Below, piece after piece: positions 26,360 through 34,697 of a stretch of DNA of 64,000 bases. Under the pieces are notes generated by a model. The model saw only the letters and a list, made by a program, of their open reading frames with translations, did not search any database and had not been told where the DNA came from. Positions within the stretch are counted from its first letter, which is position 1; each line of letters opens with the position of its first letter. A program made the position numbers and the translations under genes. This DNA is from an uncultured Eubacterium sp. (GTDB taxonomy: Bacteria; Bacillota; Clostridia; Lachnospirales; Lachnospiraceae): the NCBI GenBank assembly GCA_910580075.1, contig CAJTVR010000004.1:1-64000 (forward strand), in the 5' to 3' direction.

Positions 26360-27130
26360 ATGGACAGGGAATGTTATGTACATAAGGGACAGGATAAAGC
26401 GTTCCGGCAGTATCAGGACGGCGTATTGTTTCAGGAAGACATAGAAAAAGTGTATGAGGAAATTGATTACAGATTCAGGGTGCCGGATTTACTCGGCAAG
26501 ACTGTGCGCGTATCTGAAAGGCAGTTCCCGGAAGTATATCAGATACTGCATGAAGTGTTATTGGATACAGGGACAGGGGATGTGCCTGTTTATGTTTATG
26601 AAGATTATTATTACGGCGCGGAAAGCTATGGCATAGAGCATCCATGGATTGAACTGTCTGCAAAGACGATACAGGATTTTACGGATAGTGAACTTAAGTT
26701 TGTACTGGCGAGGGAGGCTTTTAAGATAGCGGACGGCATCACGGCACACAAAACCATGATGGAAGAACGTTTTACAGCCATGCGGAAAGCCATGCCGGAC
26801 AAGATTGAGGAAGTGTCGAGGCTGTCATTTTACCGCTGGTACAGGCTGGCAAACTATTCAGCAGACAATTACGGGTATGTCATGTGCGGGAGTGTCAAAA
26901 CCGCTGTAGATGCAGTGCTGAAAATGGTGTTGAACAGCGTCATGCTGGCGGGACAGGTGGATATAAAAGAATTTATCCGGCAGGCTTCGGAAATTAACAG
27001 GCTGGATGATGTGGTATCAAATTATACGAAGGCGGATGAATCCATGCCGTATGCACCGCACAGGGTACAGAACATGTTAGCTTATGCGGTGTCAGAGCGT
27101 GGTATAGATAGTATGTGTAAAGGAAGATGA
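26360..27130 (+). CDS. M48-protease-like protein lacking the HExxH zinc motif
   Basis: The 256-residue protein resembles the soluble core of M48 peptidases. It contains a segment VYVYEDYYYGAESYGIEHPWIELSA, a helix LKFVLAREAFKIADG at the place where M48 enzymes have LxxVLxHExxH, and LANYSADNYGYVMCG where they have the third-ligand (E/S)xDxxG helix. In this reading the first His is Arg and the second is Lys, so zinc binding and catalysis should be lost. I infer a pseudoprotease that keeps a binding role. It sits 11 bp after the TPR-like gene. The homology is by pattern only. Confidence 0.5.
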   Translation: MDRECYVHKGQDKAFRQYQDGVLFQEDIEKVYEEIDYRFRVPDLLGKTVRVSERQFPEVYQILHEVLLDTGTGDVPVYVYEDYYYGAESYGIEHPWIELSAKTIQDFTDSELKFVLAREAFKIADGITAHKTMMEERFTAMRKAMPDKIEEVSRLSFYRWYRLANYSADNYGYVMCGSVKTAVDAVLKMVLNSVMLAGQVDIKEFIRQASEINRLDDVVSNYTKADESMPYAPHRVQNMLAYAVSERGIDSMCKGR

Positions 27131-27134
27131 AAAC

Positions 27135-27902
27135 ATGGGATGGGATTATGAAGTAATCGGAGAAAGAGAAGTAAAAGATTTAAGCTATAAAAGAATATAT
27201 GCAACATTAATCAGTAATAAAGAAAAAATGGGTTTATCAGCAGCAGTAAAAAAATCTATAAATGATTTTCAAATAGTAGATATTGATAGTAAAAAAGAAC
27301 CTGTATATGCAGCATTGGAGTGCGATGTACTGTATTTGGGAATCATAAATACAATGGCTGCAATATATAATATTATTTTCCAGAACTTAAAAACAGCAAC
27401 TGAAAAAATAAAGTGCGGTTTTAGTGTTTTAAAAGCGTTTTTGGAAAATCCTAACCCGTGGTTTATACAAGGAGTGCTGATAGGTGATAGTAGTGATTAT
27501 TATTCTGGTATTTTTTCTAAAGATAGTGAATGCAGCAATTTGCAGGAGTATATAGATACTGCAAATCAGAAACTAGAAGAGGTTATTGAATTTTCAGGAA
27601 GAAAAGAGGAGTATTTAATATTGTTGTATACGGATATGGGTAAATCCCTTTATCAGATATACGTGGAAAATATTGATAAGTTAATAATATATTATTGTAA
27701 AATTACATATAAGACTATAAATATAATGAGAAGAAATATTTTTTATACAGCTCAGCAAGCTATAGATAAGGTTAGGTATGATGCAAGTGTATGTAATAGT
27801 ATAGATGAATTGCTTAATCATATTAGTGAAAATGTATTAAGCAGTAAAAAAGATAGGATACAGACACCGTTTACATATTATTTAGATGCATTAGATGAAT
27901 AA
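27135..27902 (+). CDS. MGWD-family protein A, unknown function
   Basis: The 255-residue protein begins MGWDYEVIG and contains EVKDLSYKRI, AAVKKSINDFQIVD and a C-terminal PFTYYLDALDE. It is helical, with no signal peptide. It is a diverged paralogue of the next gene, which shares the MGWD start, KDLS, a following VxxxIxxFxI pattern, ECD, and a P(F/Y)TYxxxL end. Codons are far more AT-rich than in the preceding AAA+/TPR genes, suggesting separate acquisition. The ATG lies 4 bp after the pseudo-M48 stop, behind AAGGAAGATG. Confidence 0.6.
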   Translation: MGWDYEVIGEREVKDLSYKRIYATLISNKEKMGLSAAVKKSINDFQIVDIDSKKEPVYAALECDVLYLGIINTMAAIYNIIFQNLKTATEKIKCGFSVLKAFLENPNPWFIQGVLIGDSSDYYSGIFSKDSECSNLQEYIDTANQKLEEVIEFSGRKEEYLILLYTDMGKSLYQIYVENIDKLIIYYCKITYKTINIMRRNIFYTAQQAIDKVRYDASVCNSIDELLNHISENVLSSKKDRIQTPFTYYLDALDE

Positions 27903-27936
27903 GCAGATTAATTTGAAAGTAAAGGGGAGTGATAAC

Positions 27937-28692
27937 ATGGGATGGGACATTGATTTTGAAGTTTCAGATGTAAAAATAATAAAGGATTTGAGTTTTGAAG
28001 TTATAAAAAAAGATTGTGATAAAGATATTGAAAAATTTGGGTTAAGGATAGCAATTGAGAATGTTGTAGAAAATTTCCACATACTTGGTCAGGTGAATGA
28101 TGCAGTGGGGACACCCTACTTTATAGAAGAATGTGATAATGCTTTTGCAATATTAATAGAATCATTTTCAGTGATAAATACAATATCAAGTAGTTTAAGT
28201 ATAAGACCTACAATAATGAATCGAGATTATGCCCTTAGTTCGGTTGAATGGGATTTAAAATATAAAGAAGATGAGGTGATTTTAAAGCTTAATGATGAAT
28301 TGAAATCTAAGATAAATACTATTAAAGAAAGAATACATAAGTCTGAACAGAAATTGCTTGATATCCATAATTGGTTTAGTGGAAATGAACTAATGATAGA
28401 AAAGAAATGTCTTGAAGCTGAAATACGTATAGTTAACAAAGCATTGGAGACAGGCAGGATTCTGCTTAATTTACAGGAAGATAAATCTGTGCATGATATT
28501 TTCCTTAGAGAATTTGAGGCTCTGGCAGCTCTTTATTGTAAACATACTGGAAAAGAAAAAAAAGACATACGTAAAGAATTGTATATGAGGGCGAGTGCTT
28601 GGGATTTCGCATTATGGTCTAGCAATACTCCAATAACTAGGAAAAATAGATGGTCTCGTCCTTATACGTATTTTAGCAGTTTGAAAGATTAA
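27937..28692 (+). CDS. MGWD-family protein B, unknown function
   Basis: The 251-residue protein begins MGWDIDFEV. It has IIKDLSFEVI, IENVVENFHILG, a long helical middle (KSKINTIKERIHKSEQKLLD) and a C-terminal RPYTYFSSLKD. It is a paralogue of protein A. ATG 27937 is preferred over an in-frame ATG at 27895 because AAAGGGGAG lies 8 bp upstream and the MGWD start then matches protein A. Low GC content is shared with A and with the small membrane gene that follows. No known domain is recognised. Confidence 0.6.
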   Translation: MGWDIDFEVSDVKIIKDLSFEVIKKDCDKDIEKFGLRIAIENVVENFHILGQVNDAVGTPYFIEECDNAFAILIESFSVINTISSSLSIRPTIMNRDYALSSVEWDLKYKEDEVILKLNDELKSKINTIKERIHKSEQKLLDIHNWFSGNELMIEKKCLEAEIRIVNKALETGRILLNLQEDKSVHDIFLREFEALAALYCKHTGKEKKDIRKELYMRASAWDFALWSSNTPITRKNRWSRPYTYFSSLKD

Positions 28693-28748
28693 GGCATTGT
28701 GCCAAAATACTATTATAATACAACAGGTGACAAACAGGGAGGTACAGA

Positions 28749-29090
28749 ATGTTAGGTTGGGTAATCGTTGGTGGAATTATTTTTGCATCATTGGCTCTAA
28801 AATATTTTTGGAATGAAATTGCGCAGTGGCTTAACAATACAGCAGCTAATGCAATAGAGAGAAAATTTGGGATAGATGCAAGGAAAACAATGCAGAGGGC
28901 GGTATGCAGGGTAACAAGGATTATGAATAAGATTGATAACGTTGCAAGGGTATATTTTAGGATGGACGAGCATTATCTAAAGCAGATTGATTTACATGCA
29001 TCGAAACCAGAATATGAAGCAGATGAAGAAGTTTTGAAAGAAATAGATACGAAAAAAGAACTAATAAGTGAATTTACATATAATGGATAA
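28749..29090 (+). CDS. Small membrane-anchored protein
   Basis: The 113-residue protein has one N-terminal membrane helix (GWVIVGGIIFASLALKYFW). A basic amphipathic region follows (RKFGIDARKTMQRAVCRVTR), then an acidic C-terminus. GGGAGG precedes the ATG. It closes the AT-rich block that starts with the MGWD pair and is followed by a strong terminator, so it probably belongs to the same transcript and may place that system at the membrane. The family is not recognised. Confidence 0.55.
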   Translation: MLGWVIVGGIIFASLALKYFWNEIAQWLNNTAANAIERKFGIDARKTMQRAVCRVTRIMNKIDNVARVYFRMDEHYLKQIDLHASKPEYEADEEVLKEIDTKKELISEFTYNG

Positions 29091-29170
29091 GTTTATAATA
29101 ATCTATTGATTCAAACAAATTTTATAAGAAGGATTATTGCTGTTTTAGATATTCACAAAATGTTATAAAA

Positions 29171-29227
29171 AGCCGGGTAGGGAGAAAAAATATATAAAAT
29201 TTTTCTCTCTGCCCGGCTTATTTTTTC
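29171..29227 (+). terminator. Strong terminator closing the AAA+/MGWD cassette
   Basis: GCCGGGTAGGGAGAAAAA pairs with TTTTTCTCTCTGCCCGGC almost perfectly, followed by TTATTTTTT. The loop is AT-rich. The rest of the 29091-29353 spacer shows only a GGAGG site for the HNH gene. Confidence 0.88.
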
Positions 29228-29353
29228 CCTTTCTTTGCAAAGCTAAAAAACCGATGGTTCTTATCAGAAGTTCTTTTACAGATGTTACAATTAGGGAAAA
29301 GCCGCCTGTATATTTAAACATAGAAACACAGATATACCGGAGGAAATTTCTAT

Positions 29354-29857
29354 ATGGATGTTGAAAGCAAAGTTATCAATTTATCAGGTGTATATTACAG
29401 GATTTTTAAAGATGGCAGGGTAATCAGCTGTAAGACAGGAAAAGAAATAAGCCAGAGGCCGAATAAGGACGGTTATGCATCGTTTACGGCAGGAGCAAAA
29501 CTGAATCGGACAAGGGTAAGGACGCACAGGGCTGTTGCAGAACTGTTTGTCGATAATCCGAATAATTATGATGAAATTGACCACCTTGACTGTAACAGGA
29601 TGAACCCAGCGGCATCTAACTTGGAATGGGTCACGCATCAGGAGAATATCAGGCGTGCTTATGAAAGGGGAAACCATGAGGGGCGCATTACTGGTGAAAA
29701 AAACCCAAAAGCACGGCTCACGGAATCCTTGGTGAGGCAGATGCGGGCAGAATACGGGGAAGGGGCATGTATCAAAGACATTGCGGACAGGTACGGGTAT
29801 GCATGGAGTACAGTCGGCAATGCGGTAAAAGCCAAAACATGGCCGCATTTAAAATAG
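29354..29857 (+). CDS. HNH endonuclease with C-terminal helix-turn-helix
   Basis: The 167-residue protein has the phage-type HNH/NUMOD-like layout: YYRIFKDGRVIS, RTHRAVAELFVDNPNNYDEI, DHLDCNRMNPAASNLEWVTH. A C-terminal DNA-recognition segment follows (ARLTESLVRQMRAEY, KDIADRYGYAWSTVGNAV). Such free-standing enzymes are usually homing endonucleases that nick or cut DNA and spread with mobile elements. It lies alone between two hairpins. No intron or intein is seen nearby. CCGGAGG precedes the ATG. Confidence 0.88.
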   Translation: MDVESKVINLSGVYYRIFKDGRVISCKTGKEISQRPNKDGYASFTAGAKLNRTRVRTHRAVAELFVDNPNNYDEIDHLDCNRMNPAASNLEWVTHQENIRRAYERGNHEGRITGEKNPKARLTESLVRQMRAEYGEGACIKDIADRYGYAWSTVGNAVKAKTWPHLK

Positions 29858-29861
29858 GCGC

Positions 29862-29896
29862 ACGACCTGGGCAAGTCGTTAAAAGGCTTATTTTTT
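29862..29896 (+). terminator. Weak hairpin with T run after the HNH gene
   Basis: ACGAC and GTCGT form a short stem; GGCTTATTTTTT follows. It matches the hairpin-before-next-gene layout of the element. The rest of the spacer to 30000 shows only a GGAG site. Confidence 0.4.
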
Positions 29897-30000
29897 ATAC
29901 CCGGAAAGGAGTGGTTTTAGGAAAAGGGAATGGCAGCAGTGCCGTAAACTGCACAATGTAACTTTATAACATAAAATCTTTTAGAAAAGGAGAAAAGACT

Positions 30001-30954
30001 ATGAACAACAATTTACAAAACATCGGGAAAAACAGCAGCAGGGGGCGTGTCAGTACAGTAAGGGCATTTGCAGAAGTGGTCAGGAACTATGCAGAAGCAT
30101 GTTTTGGTGCAGGGATACAGGTTTTTGTTCATGAAACCGTGAAGAATAACGGCGTTGTACAGACGGGAATCTGCATCAAGGACGGCACGGGGGACATTGC
30201 GCCTGTCATTTATCTGGACGGGTATTTTGAGGAATACTGCGCAGGAAAAGCAATGGATGGACTATGCAGGGACATTCTGGGTGCGTATGCGGCTGGAAAG
30301 CCGTTTGATGGTTTTGATATATCGTCTGTTACGGATTTCCGGCGCGTGCAGGGGTGTATCTGCTTTAAGCTGGTAAATGCGGAAAGGAACCGGGAACTTC
30401 TGGCTGGTTCGCCGTATCTTCTGTACCATGACCTTGCAGTAGTGTTTTATATCATTGCTGGCGGAAGTTTTAAAGAAGGCATCTCCACGATTGCCGTCAA
30501 AAAGGACATTCAGGATATGTGGGGCGTGGATGCCCGGACGATTTATGCTGCTGCTTTGCGGAATACAGGGCTGCTGCTGGGCTGTTCCGTCCAGTCCATG
30601 GCGGATGTGCTGAGAGAAATGGCGTCGGAAAAACTGGACGGTGGATGCAGCGCGGATGCGTCTTTTCCTATTCCAATGTATGTTGCAAGCAACAGCTATA
30701 AGTTCAATGGGGCAGCAGTGCTCCTTTATCCGGGGCTTCTGGAATGGTTTGCGGATAAGGCGGCTGGTGATTTCTATATCCTGCCGTCATCCATCCATGA
30801 GGTGCTGTTCCTTCCGTGCAGTGCCGGATTTGAGGCGGATGAGGTCAGGAGCATTGTGCATGAGGTGAACCATGCAGAAGTGCTGCCGGAAGATTTTTTG
30901 TCAGATAATATTTACCGTTACAGTAAGGCAGAAGGCCGTGTGGAAATCATTTAA
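30001..30954 (+). CDS. DUF5688-like element protein
   Basis: The 317-residue soluble protein has the pattern of the DUF5688 family that is frequent on Lachnospiraceae mobile elements. Examples are VQTGICIKDGTGDIAPVIYL, RVQGCICFKLVNAERNRELL, YLLYHDLAVVFYIIAG, AVLLYPGLLEWFADKAAGDF and FYILPSSIHEVLFLP. The function is unknown; the family is thought to be phage- or element-associated. The start has AAAGGAGAAAAG upstream. A hairpin terminator overlaps the last codons. Confidence 0.72.
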   Translation: MNNNLQNIGKNSSRGRVSTVRAFAEVVRNYAEACFGAGIQVFVHETVKNNGVVQTGICIKDGTGDIAPVIYLDGYFEEYCAGKAMDGLCRDILGAYAAGKPFDGFDISSVTDFRRVQGCICFKLVNAERNRELLAGSPYLLYHDLAVVFYIIAGGSFKEGISTIAVKKDIQDMWGVDARTIYAAALRNTGLLLGCSVQSMADVLREMASEKLDGGCSADASFPIPMYVASNSYKFNGAAVLLYPGLLEWFADKAAGDFYILPSSIHEVLFLPCSAGFEADEVRSIVHEVNHAEVLPEDFLSDNIYRYSKAEGRVEII

Positions 30955-30976
30955 TCCGCATGGCCTTATTTTTTTT
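30932..30976 (+). terminator. Terminator overlapping the 3' end of the DUF5688-like gene
   Basis: AAGGCCGTGTGG and CCGCATGGCCTT pair at 10 of 12 positions across the stop codon, followed by ATTTTTTTT. Confidence 0.75.
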
Positions 30977-31033
30977 CTCTTTCTGCCATGGCTGTATCAG
31001 AAGGAAATTACGGGAAAGGAGGTGGTTGTCTCT

Positions 31034-31210
31034 ATGGAATGTATGATGCAGGGATATCTTGTAACGCCGGAAATGCCGGGTGTGTGTGCCGGGTGTCTCC
31101 TGTACCTTGACACATGCCTGCCCGTTATTCAGGACGGGTGGCTGTCCGGTGCGGAGTGTGATGCGGACTACTGCCAGTACTGTCCGCATTTTGGGGAATG
31201 TGGAAGATAG
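31034..31210 (+). CDS. Small cysteine-rich protein
   Basis: The 58-residue protein contains seven cysteines: CMMQ, CAGCLLYLDTC, CDADYCQYC and CGR. They are spaced as CxxC-type pairs, so it may bind zinc or an iron-sulfur cluster. AAAGGAGGTGG lies 9 bp before ATG 31034. The ArdC-like gene starts 30 bp downstream. The family is not recognised. Confidence 0.55.
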   Translation: MECMMQGYLVTPEMPGVCAGCLLYLDTCLPVIQDGWLSGAECDADYCQYCPHFGECGR

Positions 31211-31239
31211 AAAAATTATCATTATGGAGGTACATAGAA

Positions 31240-32121
31240 ATGGGAAAGAATCAGGAGAAAATAGAAGCGGCACTTGCACGCATTGACGAGGGGATGGAGA
31301 ATATCAACACAGATAAGGACTGGATGGAGTTTCTTACTTTCCAGAGTCGGTTTTATAGCTACAGCTTTCGGAATACAATGCTTATATACCGTCAGAAGCC
31401 GGGCGCAACATTTGTTAAGGGATTCAAGGCATGGAACCAGCTTGGGAGATATGTGAAAAAGGGTGCAAAAGGAATCGCCATACTTGCTCCATGCATCAAG
31501 AAGGTGGAAGTGTTCAAAGAGCCGGAGAACAGGGCAGAGTACCATGAAAAAGAAGGCGAAAAGGAAATGAGGAAAGTAATCACGGGCTTCCGCATTGCCT
31601 ATGTTTTTGATATTTCAGACACGGACGGTTCTGACGGATGCCTGCCGGTACTGGTGAAAGGTCTGTCCGGTGATGGTGAACATGTAAAAGAAATATACGG
31701 TAAACTGAAAGAGTTCATCTCCACGGAGCATGAAGTGCTGGAAGTAGAGGGAACGGCATCCAAGGGCAGCTACAATCTGGAAACGGGGGTTATCTGTGTG
31801 CGGTCAGACGTGGGGCATTTGCAGAAGATAAAGACACTCATTCATGAATATGCACACAGCATAGATTTTGCCATGCATCCAGAGGAAGATATCAGCCGGA
31901 ATAAACGGGAACTCATTGCAGAGAGTACAGCTTTCGTTGTGTGTGAGAGGCTTGGACTCGATACCAGCAGTTACAGCATGAGTTATATCAAAAGCTGGCT
32001 GAAAGACAAGGAAGAGTTAAAAGCAGTTGCGGGCAGTGTGCAGAAAGTTGCTGCCAGAATCATTGACAGTCTGGCGGAATCCGGGGATTCTGCCTTTTCT
32101 TATCTGAAAGAGGAACAGTAA
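31240..32121 (+). CDS. ArdC-like protein with zincin-type C-terminal domain
   Basis: The 293-residue protein has an N-terminal ArdC/DUF1738-like single-strand-DNA-binding region (FLTFQSRFYSYSFRNTMLIY, FKAWNQLGRYVKKGAKGIAI). A metallopeptidase-like domain follows with TLIHEYAHSIDF (HExxH) and a downstream ELIAESTAFVVCERLG glutamate. ArdC-type proteins protect incoming plasmid or element DNA from restriction. That role would suit a transferable element, but antirestriction activity here is inferred. ATG 31240 follows TATGGAGG. Confidence 0.82.
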   Translation: MGKNQEKIEAALARIDEGMENINTDKDWMEFLTFQSRFYSYSFRNTMLIYRQKPGATFVKGFKAWNQLGRYVKKGAKGIAILAPCIKKVEVFKEPENRAEYHEKEGEKEMRKVITGFRIAYVFDISDTDGSDGCLPVLVKGLSGDGEHVKEIYGKLKEFISTEHEVLEVEGTASKGSYNLETGVICVRSDVGHLQKIKTLIHEYAHSIDFAMHPEEDISRNKRELIAESTAFVVCERLGLDTSSYSMSYIKSWLKDKEELKAVAGSVQKVAARIIDSLAESGDSAFSYLKEEQ

Positions 32122-32146
32122 GGAAAAGACTGGGGACGTGCATAAA

Positions 32147-32178
32147 AGGGCGGGATATGGTTCCTGCCTGTTTTGATT
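32147..32178 (+). terminator. Hairpin before the YqaJ exonuclease gene
   Basis: GGGCGGGA and TTCCTGCC pair with a short loop, followed by TGTTTTGATTT. It lies directly before the AGGAGG of 32195. Confidence 0.4.
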
Positions 32179-32194
32179 TATACAGGAGGATTAT

Positions 32195-33130
32195 ATGGGA
32201 GTCAATATTCTTGTTGAAACGGAAACATTGTCAAGGGAGGAATGGCTGCACTGCCGGAAGAGAGGAATAGGCGGAAGTGATGTGTCTGCCATACTGGGTA
32301 TCAGCAGATGGAAGTCGGCAGTCGGCTTGTGGCTGGAAAAGACAGGGCAGGCAGATGATATCCCGGAAGAAAATGAAGCCGTGCAGTGGGGGAACATCAT
32401 GGAGCCTGTCATCCGCAAACATTTTTCGGAAGTCATGGGCAGGCCTGTAATGGAGGTCAGAGCCATATTGCAGCATTCGGAATATCCGTTCATGCTTGCG
32501 GATATAGATGGACTGACCGTAGATGATGAAGGGAATCCGGCGGTTCTTGAAGTCAAGACAGCCAGTGAGTATAAACGGAGCGAGTGGGAGAATGACATTC
32601 CAGTTTATTACCAGACACAGGTGCAGCACTACCTTTGTGTGACAGGAGCGGTGAAAGCATATGTGGCTGTCCTTATCGGCGGCAGTTCTTTCCGTGTCTA
32701 TGAAATGGATGCGGATTTGGAAGTACATAAGATGCTCATAGCAGTAGAAAGGGAGTTCTGGTATAAGGTGCAGAACATGGTGCGGCCAGAGATTGACGGT
32801 TCGGATGCGTCAAGGGAACTGCTGGACAGGATTTACAAAGGGGGCAGCAGTGAGAGGGCTGTTCTGCCGGGTGAAGCCATAGGATACATAGAGGAATATA
32901 TTTCAGCTTCCGATGATGAAGAAGACGCAAAGGCAAGGAAGCAGGATGCGGCGAATCATATCAAGGACATTATGGGTGATTTCAATTCAGCGGAATGCCT
33001 TGGCTATACGGTCACATGGAAGCCCGTCAAATCAGAGCGGATTGACGCAAAGGCTCTGAAAGCGGAAGAGCCGGAGGTTTATGCAAAATACATAAAGACA
33101 GTTAACAGCAGAAGGTTTTCAATTAAATAA
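32195..33130 (+). CDS. YqaJ-family (lambda exonuclease-like) nuclease
   Basis: The 311-residue protein has the YqaJ recombinase nuclease motifs: RKRGIGGSDVSAILGISRWK, MEPVIRKHF, the metal-binding MLADIDGL and VLEVKTASEYK, and IPVYYQTQVQHYLCVTGA. These enzymes resect double-stranded DNA to give single strands for annealing. The next gene is a candidate single-strand annealing partner, so the pair would make a phage-type recombination module. AGGAGG precedes the ATG. Confidence 0.9.
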   Translation: MGVNILVETETLSREEWLHCRKRGIGGSDVSAILGISRWKSAVGLWLEKTGQADDIPEENEAVQWGNIMEPVIRKHFSEVMGRPVMEVRAILQHSEYPFMLADIDGLTVDDEGNPAVLEVKTASEYKRSEWENDIPVYYQTQVQHYLCVTGAVKAYVAVLIGGSSFRVYEMDADLEVHKMLIAVEREFWYKVQNMVRPEIDGSDASRELLDRIYKGGSSERAVLPGEAIGYIEEYISASDDEEDAKARKQDAANHIKDIMGDFNSAECLGYTVTWKPVKSERIDAKALKAEEPEVYAKYIKTVNSRRFSIK

Positions 33131-33155
33131 TTTTATTACTAAGGAGGAAAATATT

Positions 33156-34091
33156 ATGGGTACAAGACAGGTTGATTTAAAAGCACTTTTGGAGAGCAGA
33201 ATGGAGAACATTGAACCGGCAGAAGGTTCCAGAGCATCTATAGAAAGCGCAGAAATGCATATACCAAAGAACCTTATGTATGATGCTGAAAGCACTGTAT
33301 TTAAGCCGGAAACGAAGCCTGTACTGTCAGAGGCAAAACAGGTGAGCGTTGAGGAAGCAAAGGCATTTGAAAATGAAATGGACAGGTTCATTAAAACAGC
33401 CCTTATTTCCGGCAGGGATTACGGAAAAGTGCCGTATGGGGACAAGCCGACGCTGTTCAAGTCCGGCGCAGAGAAGATACAGATATTCTTAGGGCTGATT
33501 GCGAGGGCTGAAATCGTAAACCGCATTGAGGATTACAATGCAGGATTCTTTTCATACGAAGCGAAAGTGTTCCTTATTGATTATAATGGCGTAGTCAGGG
33601 CAGAGGGGGTTGGAATCTGCAATACAAAAGAAGGGAAATATCTCAAGAGCAACGGCTATGCAGTCATGAACACCGTCCTCAAGATGGCGAAGAAGCGTGC
33701 GCTGGTGGATGCAGTCCTGAATGTTGCAGCCCTGTCAGCAAGATTCACACAGGACATGGAGGACGGCATGAGCCAGGAGCCGGATAAGGCAGCACAGCGG
33801 AAGCCGGAGGCAGCAGTGCAGAAGCCAGGAACAGCACAGCGGGAACCTGATGCGGCAAAGGCGGAAAAGCCGGCAGAAGCAAAACAGGAAAGGACGAAGC
33901 CGAAAGGGCGGAGGGCATCAAAAAAGCAGATGGAGAAGCTCGAACTTTTGATGCAGCAGTCCCATTCTTCTGCGAGCGCACTGAATAAATATGTGAAACG
34001 GGAATATGGTATTGATGATTACACGATGGCAACATCAGCCATTGCATCCACGCTGATTCAGAAATTCGAGGATGCAGCACGGCAGGCATAA
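33156..34091 (+). CDS. Candidate single-strand annealing/recombination protein
   Basis: The 311-residue protein has an ordered core: SGRDYGKVPYGDKPTLFKSG, AEKIQIFLGLIARAEIV, NGYAVMNTVLKMAKKRALVD, AALSARFTQDMED. An Ala/Lys/Glu/Pro-rich linker with repeated KPE/REP-type peptides follows, then a small helical C-terminal domain (SKKQMEKLELLMQQSHSSAS). The core pattern is frequent in phage and element proteins next to YqaJ exonucleases. A role in annealing is inferred from that position and not from a recognised RecT or Erf signature. The linker plus C-terminal domain recalls an interaction tail. AAGGAGG precedes the ATG. Confidence 0.5.
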   Translation: MGTRQVDLKALLESRMENIEPAEGSRASIESAEMHIPKNLMYDAESTVFKPETKPVLSEAKQVSVEEAKAFENEMDRFIKTALISGRDYGKVPYGDKPTLFKSGAEKIQIFLGLIARAEIVNRIEDYNAGFFSYEAKVFLIDYNGVVRAEGVGICNTKEGKYLKSNGYAVMNTVLKMAKKRALVDAVLNVAALSARFTQDMEDGMSQEPDKAAQRKPEAAVQKPGTAQREPDAAKAEKPAEAKQERTKPKGRRASKKQMEKLELLMQQSHSSASALNKYVKREYGIDDYTMATSAIASTLIQKFEDAARQA

Positions 34092-34100
34092 AATATATAT

Positions 34101-34130
34101 GGGGTGTCCGTACCGGGCATCCCTTTATTT
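34101..34130 (+). terminator. Hairpin with T run before the 34152 gene
   Basis: GGGGTGTCCG and CGGGCATCCC pair over ten positions (two wobble) with a 3-nt loop, then TTTATTT. It lies just before the ATGGAGGG site of the next gene. Confidence 0.65.
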
Positions 34131-34151
34131 CAGGAATGGAGGGAAGCGGAT

Positions 34152-34697
34152 ATGTCAGGATTATGCGATTTGGTTGAAATAGTGGAAAATAACATGGAAT
34201 GCGTGGTTTTGAAGGTAAAGGAAAATGCCGGGATGGCACTTGTCTGTCTCGGATGCTTTGACGGGGATGAAACCATGATGCGGCTTACGAAAGGTGAGAT
34301 AAATGCTTTTACCGTGTTCAGGAAAGGCAGGGAGCCGTTATCATGGGAATCCGGTGCAGAAGCCGGGATGCTGGAACAGATGCGCGGGAAGCTGATAAGC
34401 TGCTGTATTGCAGACGGCTTCGGAATTTACACAGGCGGAGACTTTATGCTGCGGAGGGCAGCGCTGGATATCAAGTCACGGGACAGCCTTCACGGACGGC
34501 AGGAGTCATACTGCCTTTCATGGTTCGATGATGGAGGGCTGGTATGTGTGGAACGGAATGAACGGTGTGTATTTTTGGAAGGGCTGGCAGAAGCAGAGGC
34601 GTATGTTGGAAAGATAATCTATACAGAACATGAATCAGGCATATTCCATTCAGAAACAGGGTGCTGCTGCAAATGTATTTCAGGAAGGAGAAGATGA
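34152..34697 (+). CDS. Element-encoded protein of unknown function
   Basis: The protein is about 181 residues long from ATG 34152, which follows ATGGAGGGAAGCGG; an in-frame start at 34104 lies inside a hairpin. It is a soluble mixed alpha/beta protein: CVVLKVKENAGMALVCLGCF, LRRAALDIKSRDSLHGRQES, FDDGGLVCVERNERCVFLEG. It ends in a Cys-rich tail (GCCCKCISGRRR). No known family is recognised. Confidence 0.6.
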   Translation: MSGLCDLVEIVENNMECVVLKVKENAGMALVCLGCFDGDETMMRLTKGEINAFTVFRKGREPLSWESGAEAGMLEQMRGKLISCCIADGFGIYTGGDFMLRRAALDIKSRDSLHGRQESYCLSWFDDGGLVCVERNERCVFLEGLAEAEAYVGKIIYTEHESGIFHSETGCCCKCISGRRR

